Shown here: positions 1 through 7,563 of the stretch, in pieces
How positions within the stretch are numbered: the stretch's first letter is position 1
Layout: the number at the start of each line of letters is the position of its first letter
Source of the DNA: Aquiflexum balticum DSM 16537
GTDB lineage: Bacteria; Bacteroidota; Bacteroidia; Cytophagales; Cyclobacteriaceae
Direction: 5' to 3'
Assembly (NCBI RefSeq): GCF_900176595.1
Contig: NZ_LT838813.1
Span: 3,366,001-3,430,000 of the forward strand
DNA length: 64,000 nucleotides
The notes under the pieces: generated by a model
Seen by the model: the letters and a program-made list of their open reading frames with translations, nothing else
Databases searched by the model: none
Told to the model about the DNA's origin: nothing
Made by a program: the position numbers and the translations under genes

Positions 1-265
1 CAACATCATTTTGGATAGATTCCATTATTTTCCCAATATCCATTCCTGGGATTGTCTCCATATCTTCCGTGCCATAAACATCTTTAAACATCTTATTAAG
101 TTGTCTCATGGCAAGTTTTTCGACCTCAATTTCCACTTTTCTTTCAATGGCCCGACTTACACCTCTTTCGGCAGCTTTTTGAAGTTGTTTAGCAAATTGT
201 GCATGAGAATCAAATGTCGAAACAATGAAAAATAGCAGTGTTAAAAGTTTTATTGAGGTTTTCAT
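1..265 (-). CDS. Secreted protein of unknown function, C-terminus beyond window edge
   Basis: An open frame on the minus strand begins with ATG at 265 and stays open to base 1, so only the first 88 residues are visible. It starts with a signal peptide: Lys near the start, a hydrophobic stretch, and a probable cleavage after SHA before QFAKQ (about residue 22). The mature part is rich in charged residues and looks helical (KQLQKAAERGVSRAIERK), then runs into MFKDVYGTEDMETIPGMD. It is therefore an exported, probably periplasmic or surface protein. I do not recognise the family. Small exported Bacteroidota proteins of the DUF4412 kind are one possibility, but that is a guess. The plus-strand frame over the same bases has no such export signal and is probably a shadow. 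Confidence 0.7.
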   Translation of the reverse strand, partial: MKTSIKLLTLLFFIVSTFDSHAQFAKQLQKAAERGVSRAIERKVEIEVEKLAMRQLNKMFKDVYGTEDMETIPGMDIGKIMESIQNDV

Positions 266-344
266 AATTATAAGGGTTTTGTTAAAGGTTCAATTTAAAA
301 AAAATATTGGTGAACTTCCAGTTTGCAAGTGGATTGATTTATTC

Positions 345-803
345 TTATTTAGAAAAAATCCTGGAATCAAATCTAAAAGGAGAAATATTGACTACTTTGA
401 TTTTTTGTATTTCAACATGTCTTGGATTGATCAAAAAGTTAAAATCCCCGGTCGCAACGGCAGATGGTACTTTTAGTCCCAAAAATCTATTTTCTTGAAA
501 AAACTTGTCTCCTAGGTTCTGGGACTGAATGGAATAGGGGAACTTTTCCCAATCCTTATTTAATTCCTGAAATGGTAAGGAAGTAATTGAATCTTCTGGA
601 ATGTATAATTCAACCATAGCCATATCTTTTGGGATTTTTTGAATATGTAGGTGGACTGCTACTTCAGCCATGGCCAAAGCCCTGGAAGAAGCAGTATAGA
701 CCACAGGGGTTCCTATACTATTCCACCTTCCTCCATAAAGTTCTGCCCCTTTTCCACTGAGATCCTCAGCATATCTACTGCTACACAGTCTGAAAAAATT
801 CAT
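345..803 (-). CDS. RES-domain toxin of a type II toxin-antitoxin system
   Basis: A 152-residue protein that matches the RES family over its whole length. The N-terminus has FFRLCSSRYA (2-11), then GGRWN at 24-28, a VVYTASS strand at 34-40 and the conserved Glu47 in ALAMAEVAVHL. The family is named after conserved Arg, Glu and Ser residues, and characterised members degrade NAD+, arresting growth until the antitoxin binds. The gene follows the ParS-like antitoxin gene with a 4-nt overlap (800-803), the usual antitoxin-first order with translational coupling. The toxin is expected to act in the cytoplasm. Length and motif order look intact, so I see no sign of a pseudogene. The RES assignment is firm; NAD+ cleavage is inferred from the family. 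Confidence 0.9.
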   Translation of the reverse strand: MNFFRLCSSRYAEDLSGKGAELYGGRWNSIGTPVVYTASSRALAMAEVAVHLHIQKIPKDMAMVELYIPEDSITSLPFQELNKDWEKFPYSIQSQNLGDKFFQENRFLGLKVPSAVATGDFNFLINPRHVEIQKIKVVNISPFRFDSRIFSK

Positions 804-1231
804 GCAAAGATGCCATGTTGGATTCTCCCTAATTCTTCTTTGACCATGACAATCCCAAATGAGGTGTCCAAAAGAGATAATGGAGTCACATTACCTAGAG
901 GGATATTTTGGTCGTAAAGCCAAGATTTAAAAATACTTTTGTCACCAAATACATCCTCCCCAAATTTGAAAAGCATAAATAGATCTAGAATCCTTTCTGA
1001 ATGAATGGATTCAAAGGATTTGTTGTCTTTTTTGTATCGCTGAAGCGTACGGTCTGACAAATGGAGTAAACCTGCCCATTCTTCGAGGTGGATAGGACTC
1101 CTATCCATAAAGTACTCAAACTCCCCAAATGAAATCCCATCCCTACTTTTGATGATTAACTTTTGGGTTAATTTTGGTGCTGTGGTATAAGGGGATTCAA
1201 AATCACTCAATAGATTATCCATTTCCGACAT
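800..1231 (-). CDS. ParS/Xre-type antitoxin (MbcA/ParS toxin-binding, DUF2384)
   Basis: A 143-residue partner of the RES toxin. The first half contains a helix-turn-helix-like stretch (about residues 45-75, EWAGLLHLSDRTLQRYKKD) typical of Xre-like antitoxins. The second half (about 85-141) has the ParS toxin-binding signature: ERILDLFMLFKFGEDVFG, then FKSWLYDQNIPLG and LSLLDTSFGI near the end. Such proteins neutralise the toxin by plugging its active site and repress their own promoter. Just upstream of the start, and just overlapping it, are four alternating GACA/TGTC half-sites including a perfect 12-bp palindrome, fitting autoregulation. The ATG at 1231 begins MSEMDNLL; Met4 is an alternative start. 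Confidence 0.88.
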   Translation of the reverse strand: MSEMDNLLSDFESPYTTAPKLTQKLIIKSRDGISFGEFEYFMDRSPIHLEEWAGLLHLSDRTLQRYKKDNKSFESIHSERILDLFMLFKFGEDVFGDKSIFKSWLYDQNIPLGNVTPLSLLDTSFGIVMVKEELGRIQHGIFA

Positions 1232-1265
1232 TGATTAGTTGTCAATAAATTTACGACAATTGTCG
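1227..1265 (-). promoter_or_regulatory. Probable operator of the ParS/RES operon
   Basis: Four half-sites alternate in orientation: GACA at 1227-1230, TTGTC at 1239-1243, and the perfect palindrome CGACAATTGTCG at 1254-1265, which holds one half in each direction. TTGTC (1239-1243) and GACAA (1255-1259) also form an inverted repeat. The array covers the antitoxin start codon and the 34 bases upstream of it, where an autorepressing antitoxin would bind. This is inferred from position and symmetry only. Confidence 0.6.
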
Positions 1266-1410
1266 GGTTTTCAAATTCTATTATTATTTTTTTGAAACCT
1301 TAATCAAAAAATATTTCTCAATGTAAGTTCGTAATGATGCACAAAAATGGGAATTCAACATAATTCTTGCTAGGAGATTGAAATGTCCGATACATCCATG
1401 CCTGCTACCT

Positions 1411-1428
1411 AGGGGACTTCGGTCCCTT
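1411..1428. other. Stem-loop with TTCG loop downstream of fmt
   Basis: AGGGGAC (1411-1417) and GTCCCTT (1422-1428) form a 7-bp stem, with one G-T pair, around a TTCG loop. It lies in the 275-bp gap between fmt and the antitoxin gene. Neither strand has a T-tract directly after it, so it is not a classical intrinsic terminator. It may stabilise the 3' end of the fmt mRNA. The rest of the gap shows nothing else I can support. Confidence 0.4.
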
Positions 1429-1506
1429 CTGATTTAGAATATTGGGTTATTGGCTAAGAAGCAGATGAGCATTTAGTTTTGTTTATCTTAAAATTTCTCG
1501 TTAATG

Positions 1507-2430
1507 TCATATTTTATTTCCCCTCAAAAATTCTTGGATTCCCATCCTTTTTTTTCCTTCCAATTGAAGTTCAAGAATTTTAATACTTCCCTTTCCAGTT
1601 TGAAAAACAAGATTTGTTCTGCCATCTGAAAGAAACTCCCCAGGGTTTAAATTTGCATGAATCTTATTTGATACTTCTGTTTTGAATACTTTGCACATTT
1701 TTCCCTGAAATTGCGTCCAGGCAGCAGGGTAGGGAGAAAGCCCTCTTACATGATTGTGTATTTCTTCAGCCGGTTTATTCCAATCAATCTCACAGGTTTC
1801 TTTATATATTTTGGGAGCATGAGGAGTGATTTTTTGCTCCTCTTGTGGTTTTGGATCTATTTCTTGATTCGCAACGGCTTCTAATGTTTTCAAAACCAAA
1901 GAGGCTCCTTTAGTCATCAACCTTTGATAAAGTGTTCCGGCATTATCTTCAGGGTAAATAGGTTCTTTTTCCTGGAATATGATACTTCCCGTATCGATTT
2001 CGTGTTTAAGAAAAAAAGTAGTAACACCTGTTTCTGTTTCTCCATTGATTATTGCCCAATTGATTGGTGCCGCACCTCGGTAATCGGGGAGGAGGGAAGC
2101 ATGAAGGTTGAATGTGCCCAATCGAGGCATATTCCATACTACCTCCGGAAGCATTCTAAATGCCACCACGACTTGAATATCTGCTTGGTATCTTTTGAGT
2201 TCATCAATAAATTCAGGTGATTTCAGATTTGTTGGCTGTAGGACAGGAATCCCGTTTTTCAGGGCCGTTTCTTTGATTGGTGAAGGAATGAATTTTTGTC
2301 CCCGTCCTTGGGGCTTATCAGGAGCGGTGATTACTGCAACCACACTCCATCCATTTTCAACCAAAATTTCCAAAGAAGGCACCGCAAATTCCGGAGTCCC
2401 CATAAATACAATTCTCAGATCTTTATTCAT
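1507..2430 (-). CDS. fmt: Methionyl-tRNA formyltransferase
   Basis: A 307-residue protein, close to the usual Fmt length. It transfers a formyl group from 10-formyl-tetrahydrofolate to initiator Met-tRNA in the cytoplasm. The N-terminal catalytic domain opens with RIVFMGTPEFAVPSL (6-20) and contains FNLHASLLPDYRG (107-119), with the catalytic His110, and the later Asp146 in HEIDTGSI. The C-terminal OB-fold tRNA-binding domain begins near residue 205 and includes VRGLSPYPAAWTQFQGK. The ATG at 2430 is followed directly by the conserved start of the fold, so the start is secure. It stands alone here, without the peptide deformylase gene that often neighbours fmt in other phyla. The region upstream is very AT-rich. 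Confidence 0.97.
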   Translation of the reverse strand: MNKDLRIVFMGTPEFAVPSLEILVENGWSVVAVITAPDKPQGRGQKFIPSPIKETALKNGIPVLQPTNLKSPEFIDELKRYQADIQVVVAFRMLPEVVWNMPRLGTFNLHASLLPDYRGAAPINWAIINGETETGVTTFFLKHEIDTGSIIFQEKEPIYPEDNAGTLYQRLMTKGASLVLKTLEAVANQEIDPKPQEEQKITPHAPKIYKETCEIDWNKPAEEIHNHVRGLSPYPAAWTQFQGKMCKVFKTEVSNKIHANLNPGEFLSDGRTNLVFQTGKGSIKILELQLEGKKRMGIQEFLRGNKI

Positions 2431-2728
2431 TTGTTAAAATTAGCGCCCACCTTCTTACATTCAAAAAAAAATAATTGTAAACAAGAATTTTATCTTGATT
2501 TCAAACTTAATTTTTGCAAAATAAAATTCTGAAATTTGACAAATTTAAACTTTAAAATTTTGAATATTTGAATTTAACATTAATTATACAATTTTATTCC
2601 AATAATTAAGCAATAGATTTTATAATTGATAATGAAAATATTTTTTAGCAGTCATCAAACAATTCGATTGATTTTAAGATTATTCTAAAAAATATTGAGA
2701 ATTAATATTTTTTTTTTATTTTCGCACC
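2431..2728. other. AT-rich divergent intergenic region
   Basis: This 298-bp gap separates fmt (leftward) from the small membrane protein gene (rightward). It is strongly AT-rich with many A and T runs and no convincing frame on either strand. It probably carries promoters for both genes. The only one I can place is the -7 element listed at 2717-2724. Confidence 0.5.
2717..2724 (+). promoter_or_regulatory. Near-consensus -7 element (TATTTTCG)
   Basis: TATTTTCG matches the Bacteroidota -7 consensus TAnnTTTG at all but one position and is followed by CACC and then the GTG start at 2729. Transcription would begin at or within a few bases of that GTG, implying a leaderless or nearly leaderless mRNA. 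I see no clear -33 TTG. Confidence 0.4.
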
Positions 2729-3097
2729 GTGAAGAAAAACACTGAAAATAGCGTTAGTGAGGGTTTCAGGCTATTGGCTTGTATACTTTCTGCGTTCTTT
2801 GTTTTGATAGCTGTTTTTGATGGATTTGAAAAAGAAAACGAAATAGAGTTTTTTGAAGAGTATGTAGCAGAAGCCCAAGTTGATTTAATTGACTTCCAAG
2901 AATCAATCTCCAGACCTCCGGGAAGTAATAAAGTAAAAAAGTTAGACAGAACCCCAATAAAAAAATTTTTTGATAAGGTTTTCAATTTCTTCATTTCAGA
3001 AGAAATATTTCAATTAAAATCAGTCTTTAAATTTCTAAAAATATTTTCTAGTTACAATCTGACTATTACAAATTCTATTTGTACCAACGCCCCATAA
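2729..3097 (+). CDS. Small single-pass membrane protein of unknown function, GTG start
   Basis: A 122-residue frame starting at GTG. After a polar N-terminus (MKKNTENSVSEGF) comes one hydrophobic segment at about residues 14-31 (LLACILSAFFVLIAVF). An acidic stretch follows (FEKENEIEFFEEYVAEAQ), then a basic linker, a second Phe-rich region near 78-90, and an uncharged tail. It is probably an inner-membrane protein with a short cytoplasmic tail. I do not recognise it. It lies 139 bp before the RND adaptor start (3237) and could be part of that transcription unit, though an inverted repeat in the gap suggests separate control. The opposing frame over the same bases looks like a shadow. Whether this one is a real gene is uncertain. 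Confidence 0.5.
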   Translation: MKKNTENSVSEGFRLLACILSAFFVLIAVFDGFEKENEIEFFEEYVAEAQVDLIDFQESISRPPGSNKVKKLDRTPIKKFFDKVFNFFISEEIFQLKSVFKFLKIFSSYNLTITNSICTNAP

Positions 3098-3156
3098 CTA
3101 TTTTTTTATTGGTTAACAGACCACCATTTATTTCAAGTTTTTAATAAGCCCTAAAT

Positions 3157-3172
3157 AATCTTTCTAAAGATT
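3157..3172. promoter_or_regulatory. Inverted repeat, candidate operator of the RND operon
   Basis: AATCTTT (3157-3163) and AAAGATT (3166-3172) are perfect 7-bp arms around a 2-bp CT spacer. The element lies 64 bp before the preferred ATG of the RND adaptor gene (3237). Symmetric elements of this size are typical of TetR- or MarR-type binding sites that control efflux pumps, but no such regulator gene lies in this window. Confidence 0.4.
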
Positions 3173-3236
3173 ACAGTCACTCCTTTATTTACTTATTATG
3201 AAATCTAAAGATTTAGGCAATTCTCATTTGGGATTG

Positions 3237-4388
3237 ATGAACAATTTATTGAAAAAATCCCTATCCTTTTTATTGTTGATTTTCTGCTTGAATTTTTATT
3301 CCTGCAGCAATAGTAATTCAAAAGAAAAAGACCAATTAATTCTGGAAAACATTCCTGTTTTGGAATTGACAGCCAAAACAATAGAATTTCCGAAAACCTA
3401 TGTCTGCGAAATCCAGGCTGTCCAGTTTGTGGAAATCCGTGCAAAAGTTGAGGGATATGTTGACCGCATCTACGTAGATGAAGGGCAGTTTGTAAAAAAA
3501 GGACAGACTTTGCTTCAATTGTCCTCACTTGAATTCAATGAAATGGTCAATTCTGCCAATGCCAAATTGGCTCAAGCTCAGGCAGAGGCACAAGCAGCAT
3601 CGGTAGAAATGCAACGCTTACAAATTCTAGTTGAAAAAGACATCATCTCACCTTCAGAGCTTGAATTGGCAAAATCCAAAAAATCAGTGGCTGAATCAGG
3701 AATAGTAGAAGCTGAATCGATGCTTAAAAATGCCCAAACAAATTTATCGTATACTACTATTAAAGCGCCGTATGATGGCATAGTGGACAGATTTCCAAAA
3801 AAGACAGGAGCCTTGGTAACACCAGGGGATCTACTGACCAATATTACGGATGTCAATGAAGTTTTTGCCTATTTCAAGGTAACTGAAAACGAATACCTAA
3901 GGTACATGAGGGCAAAGTTGGAAGGTGAATCGTTGACTTCCAACCAGGACGTGACCTTGATCCTTTCTGATGGGGAAGTTTATGAATATACCGGTAAGTT
4001 GGAAACTATGGAGGCTGATTTTGAAAGGGGAACGGGTTCTATTGCTTTTAGGGTTAGATTTCCCAATCCTGATCAATTGATCAAGCATGGGGCAAGTGGG
4101 AAAATTCAGTTGAGTAACCAAATGGAAAACATCTTTTTGATTCCTCAGAAATCTACTTTTGAAATTCAGGATTACAGCTATGTGTACATTCTGGACAAGG
4201 ACAATCAAGTGAAAGTTAGGAGTTTCAAGCCTCTGCAGCGATATGGAGTATATTATATTGCTGAAGGTTTTGAAGAAGGTGACCGGATTATTTACGAAGG
4301 AATTCAGCAGGTTAAGGATGGTATTTTTGTGAATCCTGCCATGGTTTCCGATAAAGAAGCTTACGATACCTTATCTTCTTTCTTATAA
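3237..4388 (+). CDS. RND efflux periplasmic adaptor lipoprotein (membrane fusion protein)
   Basis: The adaptor that links the inner-membrane RND pump to the outer-membrane channel. I prefer the ATG at 3237 over the in-frame ATG at 3198 because MNNLLKKSLSF directly begins a lipoprotein signal, with a loose lipobox ending at Cys23 (NFYSC), after which the protein is acidic and polar. Recognisable parts in order: a first barrel-sandwich half (VEIRAKVEGYVDRIYVDEGQ), a long Ala/Gln/Glu-rich alpha-hairpin (NSANAKLAQAQAEAQ), a second half (YTTIKAPYDGIVDRFPKK) and a beta-barrel/membrane-proximal part ending with EGDRIIYEGIQQVKDG. Its length (383) is normal for the AcrA/HlyD-like group. The permease and outer-membrane factor genes follow directly. 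The substrate cannot be told from sequence. Confidence 0.92.
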   Translation: MNNLLKKSLSFLLLIFCLNFYSCSNSNSKEKDQLILENIPVLELTAKTIEFPKTYVCEIQAVQFVEIRAKVEGYVDRIYVDEGQFVKKGQTLLQLSSLEFNEMVNSANAKLAQAQAEAQAASVEMQRLQILVEKDIISPSELELAKSKKSVAESGIVEAESMLKNAQTNLSYTTIKAPYDGIVDRFPKKTGALVTPGDLLTNITDVNEVFAYFKVTENEYLRYMRAKLEGESLTSNQDVTLILSDGEVYEYTGKLETMEADFERGTGSIAFRVRFPNPDQLIKHGASGKIQLSNQMENIFLIPQKSTFEIQDYSYVYILDKDNQVKVRSFKPLQRYGVYYIAEGFEEGDRIIYEGIQQVKDGIFVNPAMVSDKEAYDTLSSFL

Positions 4389-4414
4389 ATATTTCATTCC
4401 TAAAAATGATCAAT

Positions 4415-7400
4415 ATGTTCGAAATATTTATTAAACGACCGATATTATCTACTGTTATCTCAGTTTTTATCACGCTTTTGGGTTTGTTGTCTTTATTTAC
4501 TTTGCCCATTACCCAATTTCCTGAGATAGTTCCTCCATCCGTGGTTGTTACGGCCAAATATACAGGGGCCAATGCAGAAGTATTGGCCAAAGCGGTAGCT
4601 ACTCCCCTGGAAAGAGCCATCAATGGTGTGCCGGGGATGACTTATATGACTTCGGTAAACACAAACGACGGGATTACTCTTATAAATATTGTTTTCAAGG
4701 TTGGTACTGATCCTGATCAAGCTGCGGTAAACGTGCAGAACAGGGTGGCAACAGTGTTGGATGAACTTCCGGAAGAGGTAATCAGGGCAGGTGTTCAGAC
4801 AGAGAAAGAAGTTAACAGTATGTTACTTTACCTGAATCTGATTACTACAGACAGTCTTCAGGATGAGAAATTTGTTTACAATTTTGCGGATATCAATATA
4901 CTTCCTGAACTAAAGCGGATTGATGGGGTAGGCTTCGCTCAGATAATGGGTTTCAAAGATTATGCCATGAGAATTTGGTTGAAGCCGGATCGCTTGGTTT
5001 CCTACAACCTTTCCCCGCAAGATGTGACCGAGGCAATCCGATCCCAGAATGTGGAGGCAGCTCCCGGTAAATCCGGTATAGCTTCTGACAGGGACCCTCA
5101 GGCCTTGCAATATGTATTGAAATATACCGGTAAATTTAACCAAGTTGAAGATTATGAAAATATAACCCTTAAATCACTTCCTGACGGATCTTTGCTTAAA
5201 TTAAAAGATGTGGCAGATGTACAGTTCGATGCCCAGGAATACAGCATGGTATCCATGACAGATGGCAGGCCTTCAGCTTCTATCATGATCAAGCAGAGGC
5301 CAGGCTCCAATGCCAAAGATGTGATCCAGAACATTAAGGATAAAATGGCTGAATTGGAGGATTCATCTTTTCCCCCTGGCATGACCTATAACGTTTCCTA
5401 TGACGTGTCCAGGTTTTTGGATGCTTCCATTTTTGAAGTGGTAAAAACCCTGATAGAGGCATTTTTATTGGTATCTCTTGTAGTCTTTATTTTCCTTCAG
5501 GATTTTAGGTCAACTTTGATTCCGGCAATAGCTGTACCTGTTTCCCTTATAGGCACATTCTTCTTTATGCAGCTGTTTGGTTTCTCCATCAACCTATTGA
5601 CATTGTTTGCATTGGTGCTGGCAATTGGAATTGTGGTGGACAATGCCATTGTGGTGGTTGAGGCTGTACACGTTAAAATGCATACTTTGAAAATGAATGC
5701 GATGGACGCTACCCTGGCTGCAATGAAAGAAATTGGCGGGGCAATTGTGGCCATAACCTTGGTGATGTCAGCTGTATTTGTTCCTGTAAGTTTCCTATCG
5801 GGACCAGTAGGAATTTTTTACAGGCAATTCTCACTGACCTTGGCAATAGCGATAGTTATTTCAGGGATCAATGCCCTGACCTTGTCACCGGCTTTATGCG
5901 CTCTTTTATTGAAACCGGCTGACGTAGAACATGATCCATCAAAAGGATTTTTGCAGAAATTCTTCTTTCATTTTAATAATAAGTATGAAGCTCTTTCCTC
6001 GAAATATGCCTTTATCCTCAAAAATATATCAGGGAGACGAGCGATCACTTTTGGATCATTGATTTTATTTTTCGTCCTGACTTATGGCGCTATATCAGTG
6101 GTGCCCGCTGGATTTATCCCGAACGAGGATCAGGGGATGATTTATGTAAACGTCACCACACCACCGGGGGCAACAGTAGAAAGGACAAGAGAAGTAATGG
6201 ATGCAGTGCAGTCCAGTCTTTTGCCTTTGGAAGAAGTGGAGACCATTTCAACCCTTGCCGGCTATTCCCTAATGACAGAAACGGCAGGCGCCTCCTATGG
6301 TATGGGTATGATCAATTTGGTGGATTGGGGGAATAGAAATAAAAATGTCAATCAACTTATACAGGACTACCAAGAAAGAATTTCCCATATCAAAGGTGCC
6401 GAGATCCAGTTTTTCTCTCCACCGCCGGTACCAGGCTTCGGAAATGCATCAGGATTCGAACTGAGACTTCAGAACAAAACCGGTGGGACGCTTGACGAAA
6501 TGGCTGAAGTAACACAGGAATTCTTGGGCAAATTGAACGGTAGACCTGAGTTGAAAGAGGTAGTGACCAATTTCGAACCCAATTTCCCCCAATATATTCT
6601 GAATGTTGACCATGATAGGGCAGCCAAATTGGGAGTCAATGTAAATGAGTCCATGGAAACATTACAAAGTTATGTGGGGAGTTATTATTCTTCCAATTTC
6701 ATCAGATTTGGAATGATGTACAAGGTAATGATTCAAGCCTCACCGGAATATAGAACCTCACCGGAATCTATTTTGTCTATGTACGCCAAAAACAGTGAAG
6801 GTCAAATGGTACCTTACTCCAATTTCTTAACGCTTGAAAGAGTATATGGACCTGAACAACTTACCAGGTATAATATGTTTACCTCTGCCTTGATCACGGG
6901 AGATGCCTCAGAAGGATTTTCAAGTGGCGATGCCATTAAGGCAGTTGAAGAAGTGGCGGCAGAATTACCTAGGGGATTTGATATAGAGTGGTCCGGAATT
7001 ACCAGGGAACAGATAGCTTCCGGTAATCAGGCAGTCTATATTTTCTTGTTGTGTCTTGTCTTTGTATACTTGTTGCTGGCAGCGCAATATGAAAGTTATT
7101 TCCTTCCTTTACCTGTTATCCTTTCTCTACCTGCAGGTATTTTTGGATCCTTTCTCTTTCTAAAGCTTACCGGCTTGGAGAATAATATCTATGCACAGGT
7201 ATCCTTGGTCATGCTGATAGGCTTATTGGGTAAAAATGCGATTTTGATTATTGAAATCGCTATTCAAAACAGACAAAAAGGTTTATCCATTCTTCAGAGT
7301 GCCATAAATGGGGGAGTAGAAAGATTAAGGCCCATTTTGATGACTTCCTTTGCTTTTATATCCGGTTTGATTCCACTTACCATAGCCTCTGGAGCCGGGG

Positions 7401-7558
7401 CAATTGGAAACAGGACAATTGGTACTGCCGCAGCTGGAGGCATGCTGATAGGAACCATAGTCGGTGTATTCTTAATTCCAGGGCTTTATGTTGTTTTTGA
7501 GACCTTGGCTACCAAACTCAAGAAAAAAGAAAAAGAAAAACCAACTGTTACTGCGTAA
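4415..7558 (+). CDS. RND-family multidrug efflux permease (HAE1/AcrB type)
   Basis: A 1047-residue inner-membrane drug/proton antiporter. The start at 4415 (MFEIFIKRPILST) matches how this family begins; an ATG three codons upstream is also possible. TM1 is followed by the large porter loop (NTNDGITLINIVFKVG, VNVQNRV). TM4 contains the proton-relay acids in IGIVVDNAIVVVEAV, and TM10 carries the partner Lys in LIGLLGKNAILIIEIA. The second porter loop has the FSPPPVPGFGNASGF motif typical of AcrB-type pumps. Both halves of the internal duplication are complete, so the pump should be functional. It lies 26 bp after the adaptor and 5 bp before the outer-membrane factor, forming a full tripartite operon. 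Confidence 0.96.
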   Translation: MFEIFIKRPILSTVISVFITLLGLLSLFTLPITQFPEIVPPSVVVTAKYTGANAEVLAKAVATPLERAINGVPGMTYMTSVNTNDGITLINIVFKVGTDPDQAAVNVQNRVATVLDELPEEVIRAGVQTEKEVNSMLLYLNLITTDSLQDEKFVYNFADINILPELKRIDGVGFAQIMGFKDYAMRIWLKPDRLVSYNLSPQDVTEAIRSQNVEAAPGKSGIASDRDPQALQYVLKYTGKFNQVEDYENITLKSLPDGSLLKLKDVADVQFDAQEYSMVSMTDGRPSASIMIKQRPGSNAKDVIQNIKDKMAELEDSSFPPGMTYNVSYDVSRFLDASIFEVVKTLIEAFLLVSLVVFIFLQDFRSTLIPAIAVPVSLIGTFFFMQLFGFSINLLTLFALVLAIGIVVDNAIVVVEAVHVKMHTLKMNAMDATLAAMKEIGGAIVAITLVMSAVFVPVSFLSGPVGIFYRQFSLTLAIAIVISGINALTLSPALCALLLKPADVEHDPSKGFLQKFFFHFNNKYEALSSKYAFILKNISGRRAITFGSLILFFVLTYGAISVVPAGFIPNEDQGMIYVNVTTPPGATVERTREVMDAVQSSLLPLEEVETISTLAGYSLMTETAGASYGMGMINLVDWGNRNKNVNQLIQDYQERISHIKGAEIQFFSPPPVPGFGNASGFELRLQNKTGGTLDEMAEVTQEFLGKLNGRPELKEVVTNFEPNFPQYILNVDHDRAAKLGVNVNESMETLQSYVGSYYSSNFIRFGMMYKVMIQASPEYRTSPESILSMYAKNSEGQMVPYSNFLTLERVYGPEQLTRYNMFTSALITGDASEGFSSGDAIKAVEEVAAELPRGFDIEWSGITREQIASGNQAVYIFLLCLVFVYLLLAAQYESYFLPLPVILSLPAGIFGSFLFLKLTGLENNIYAQVSLVMLIGLLGKNAILIIEIAIQNRQKGLSILQSAINGGVERLRPILMTSFAFISGLIPLTIASGAGAIGNRTIGTAAAGGMLIGTIVGVFLIPGLYVVFETLATKLKKKEKEKPTVTA

Positions 7559-7563
7559 TTGTC

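Noticed and set aside
2716-2994. A 92-residue minus-strand frame opposite the small membrane protein.
   Set aside because: It has no promoter or export signal and its codon pattern is the mirror of the plus-strand frame, which has a clear helix and acidic domain.
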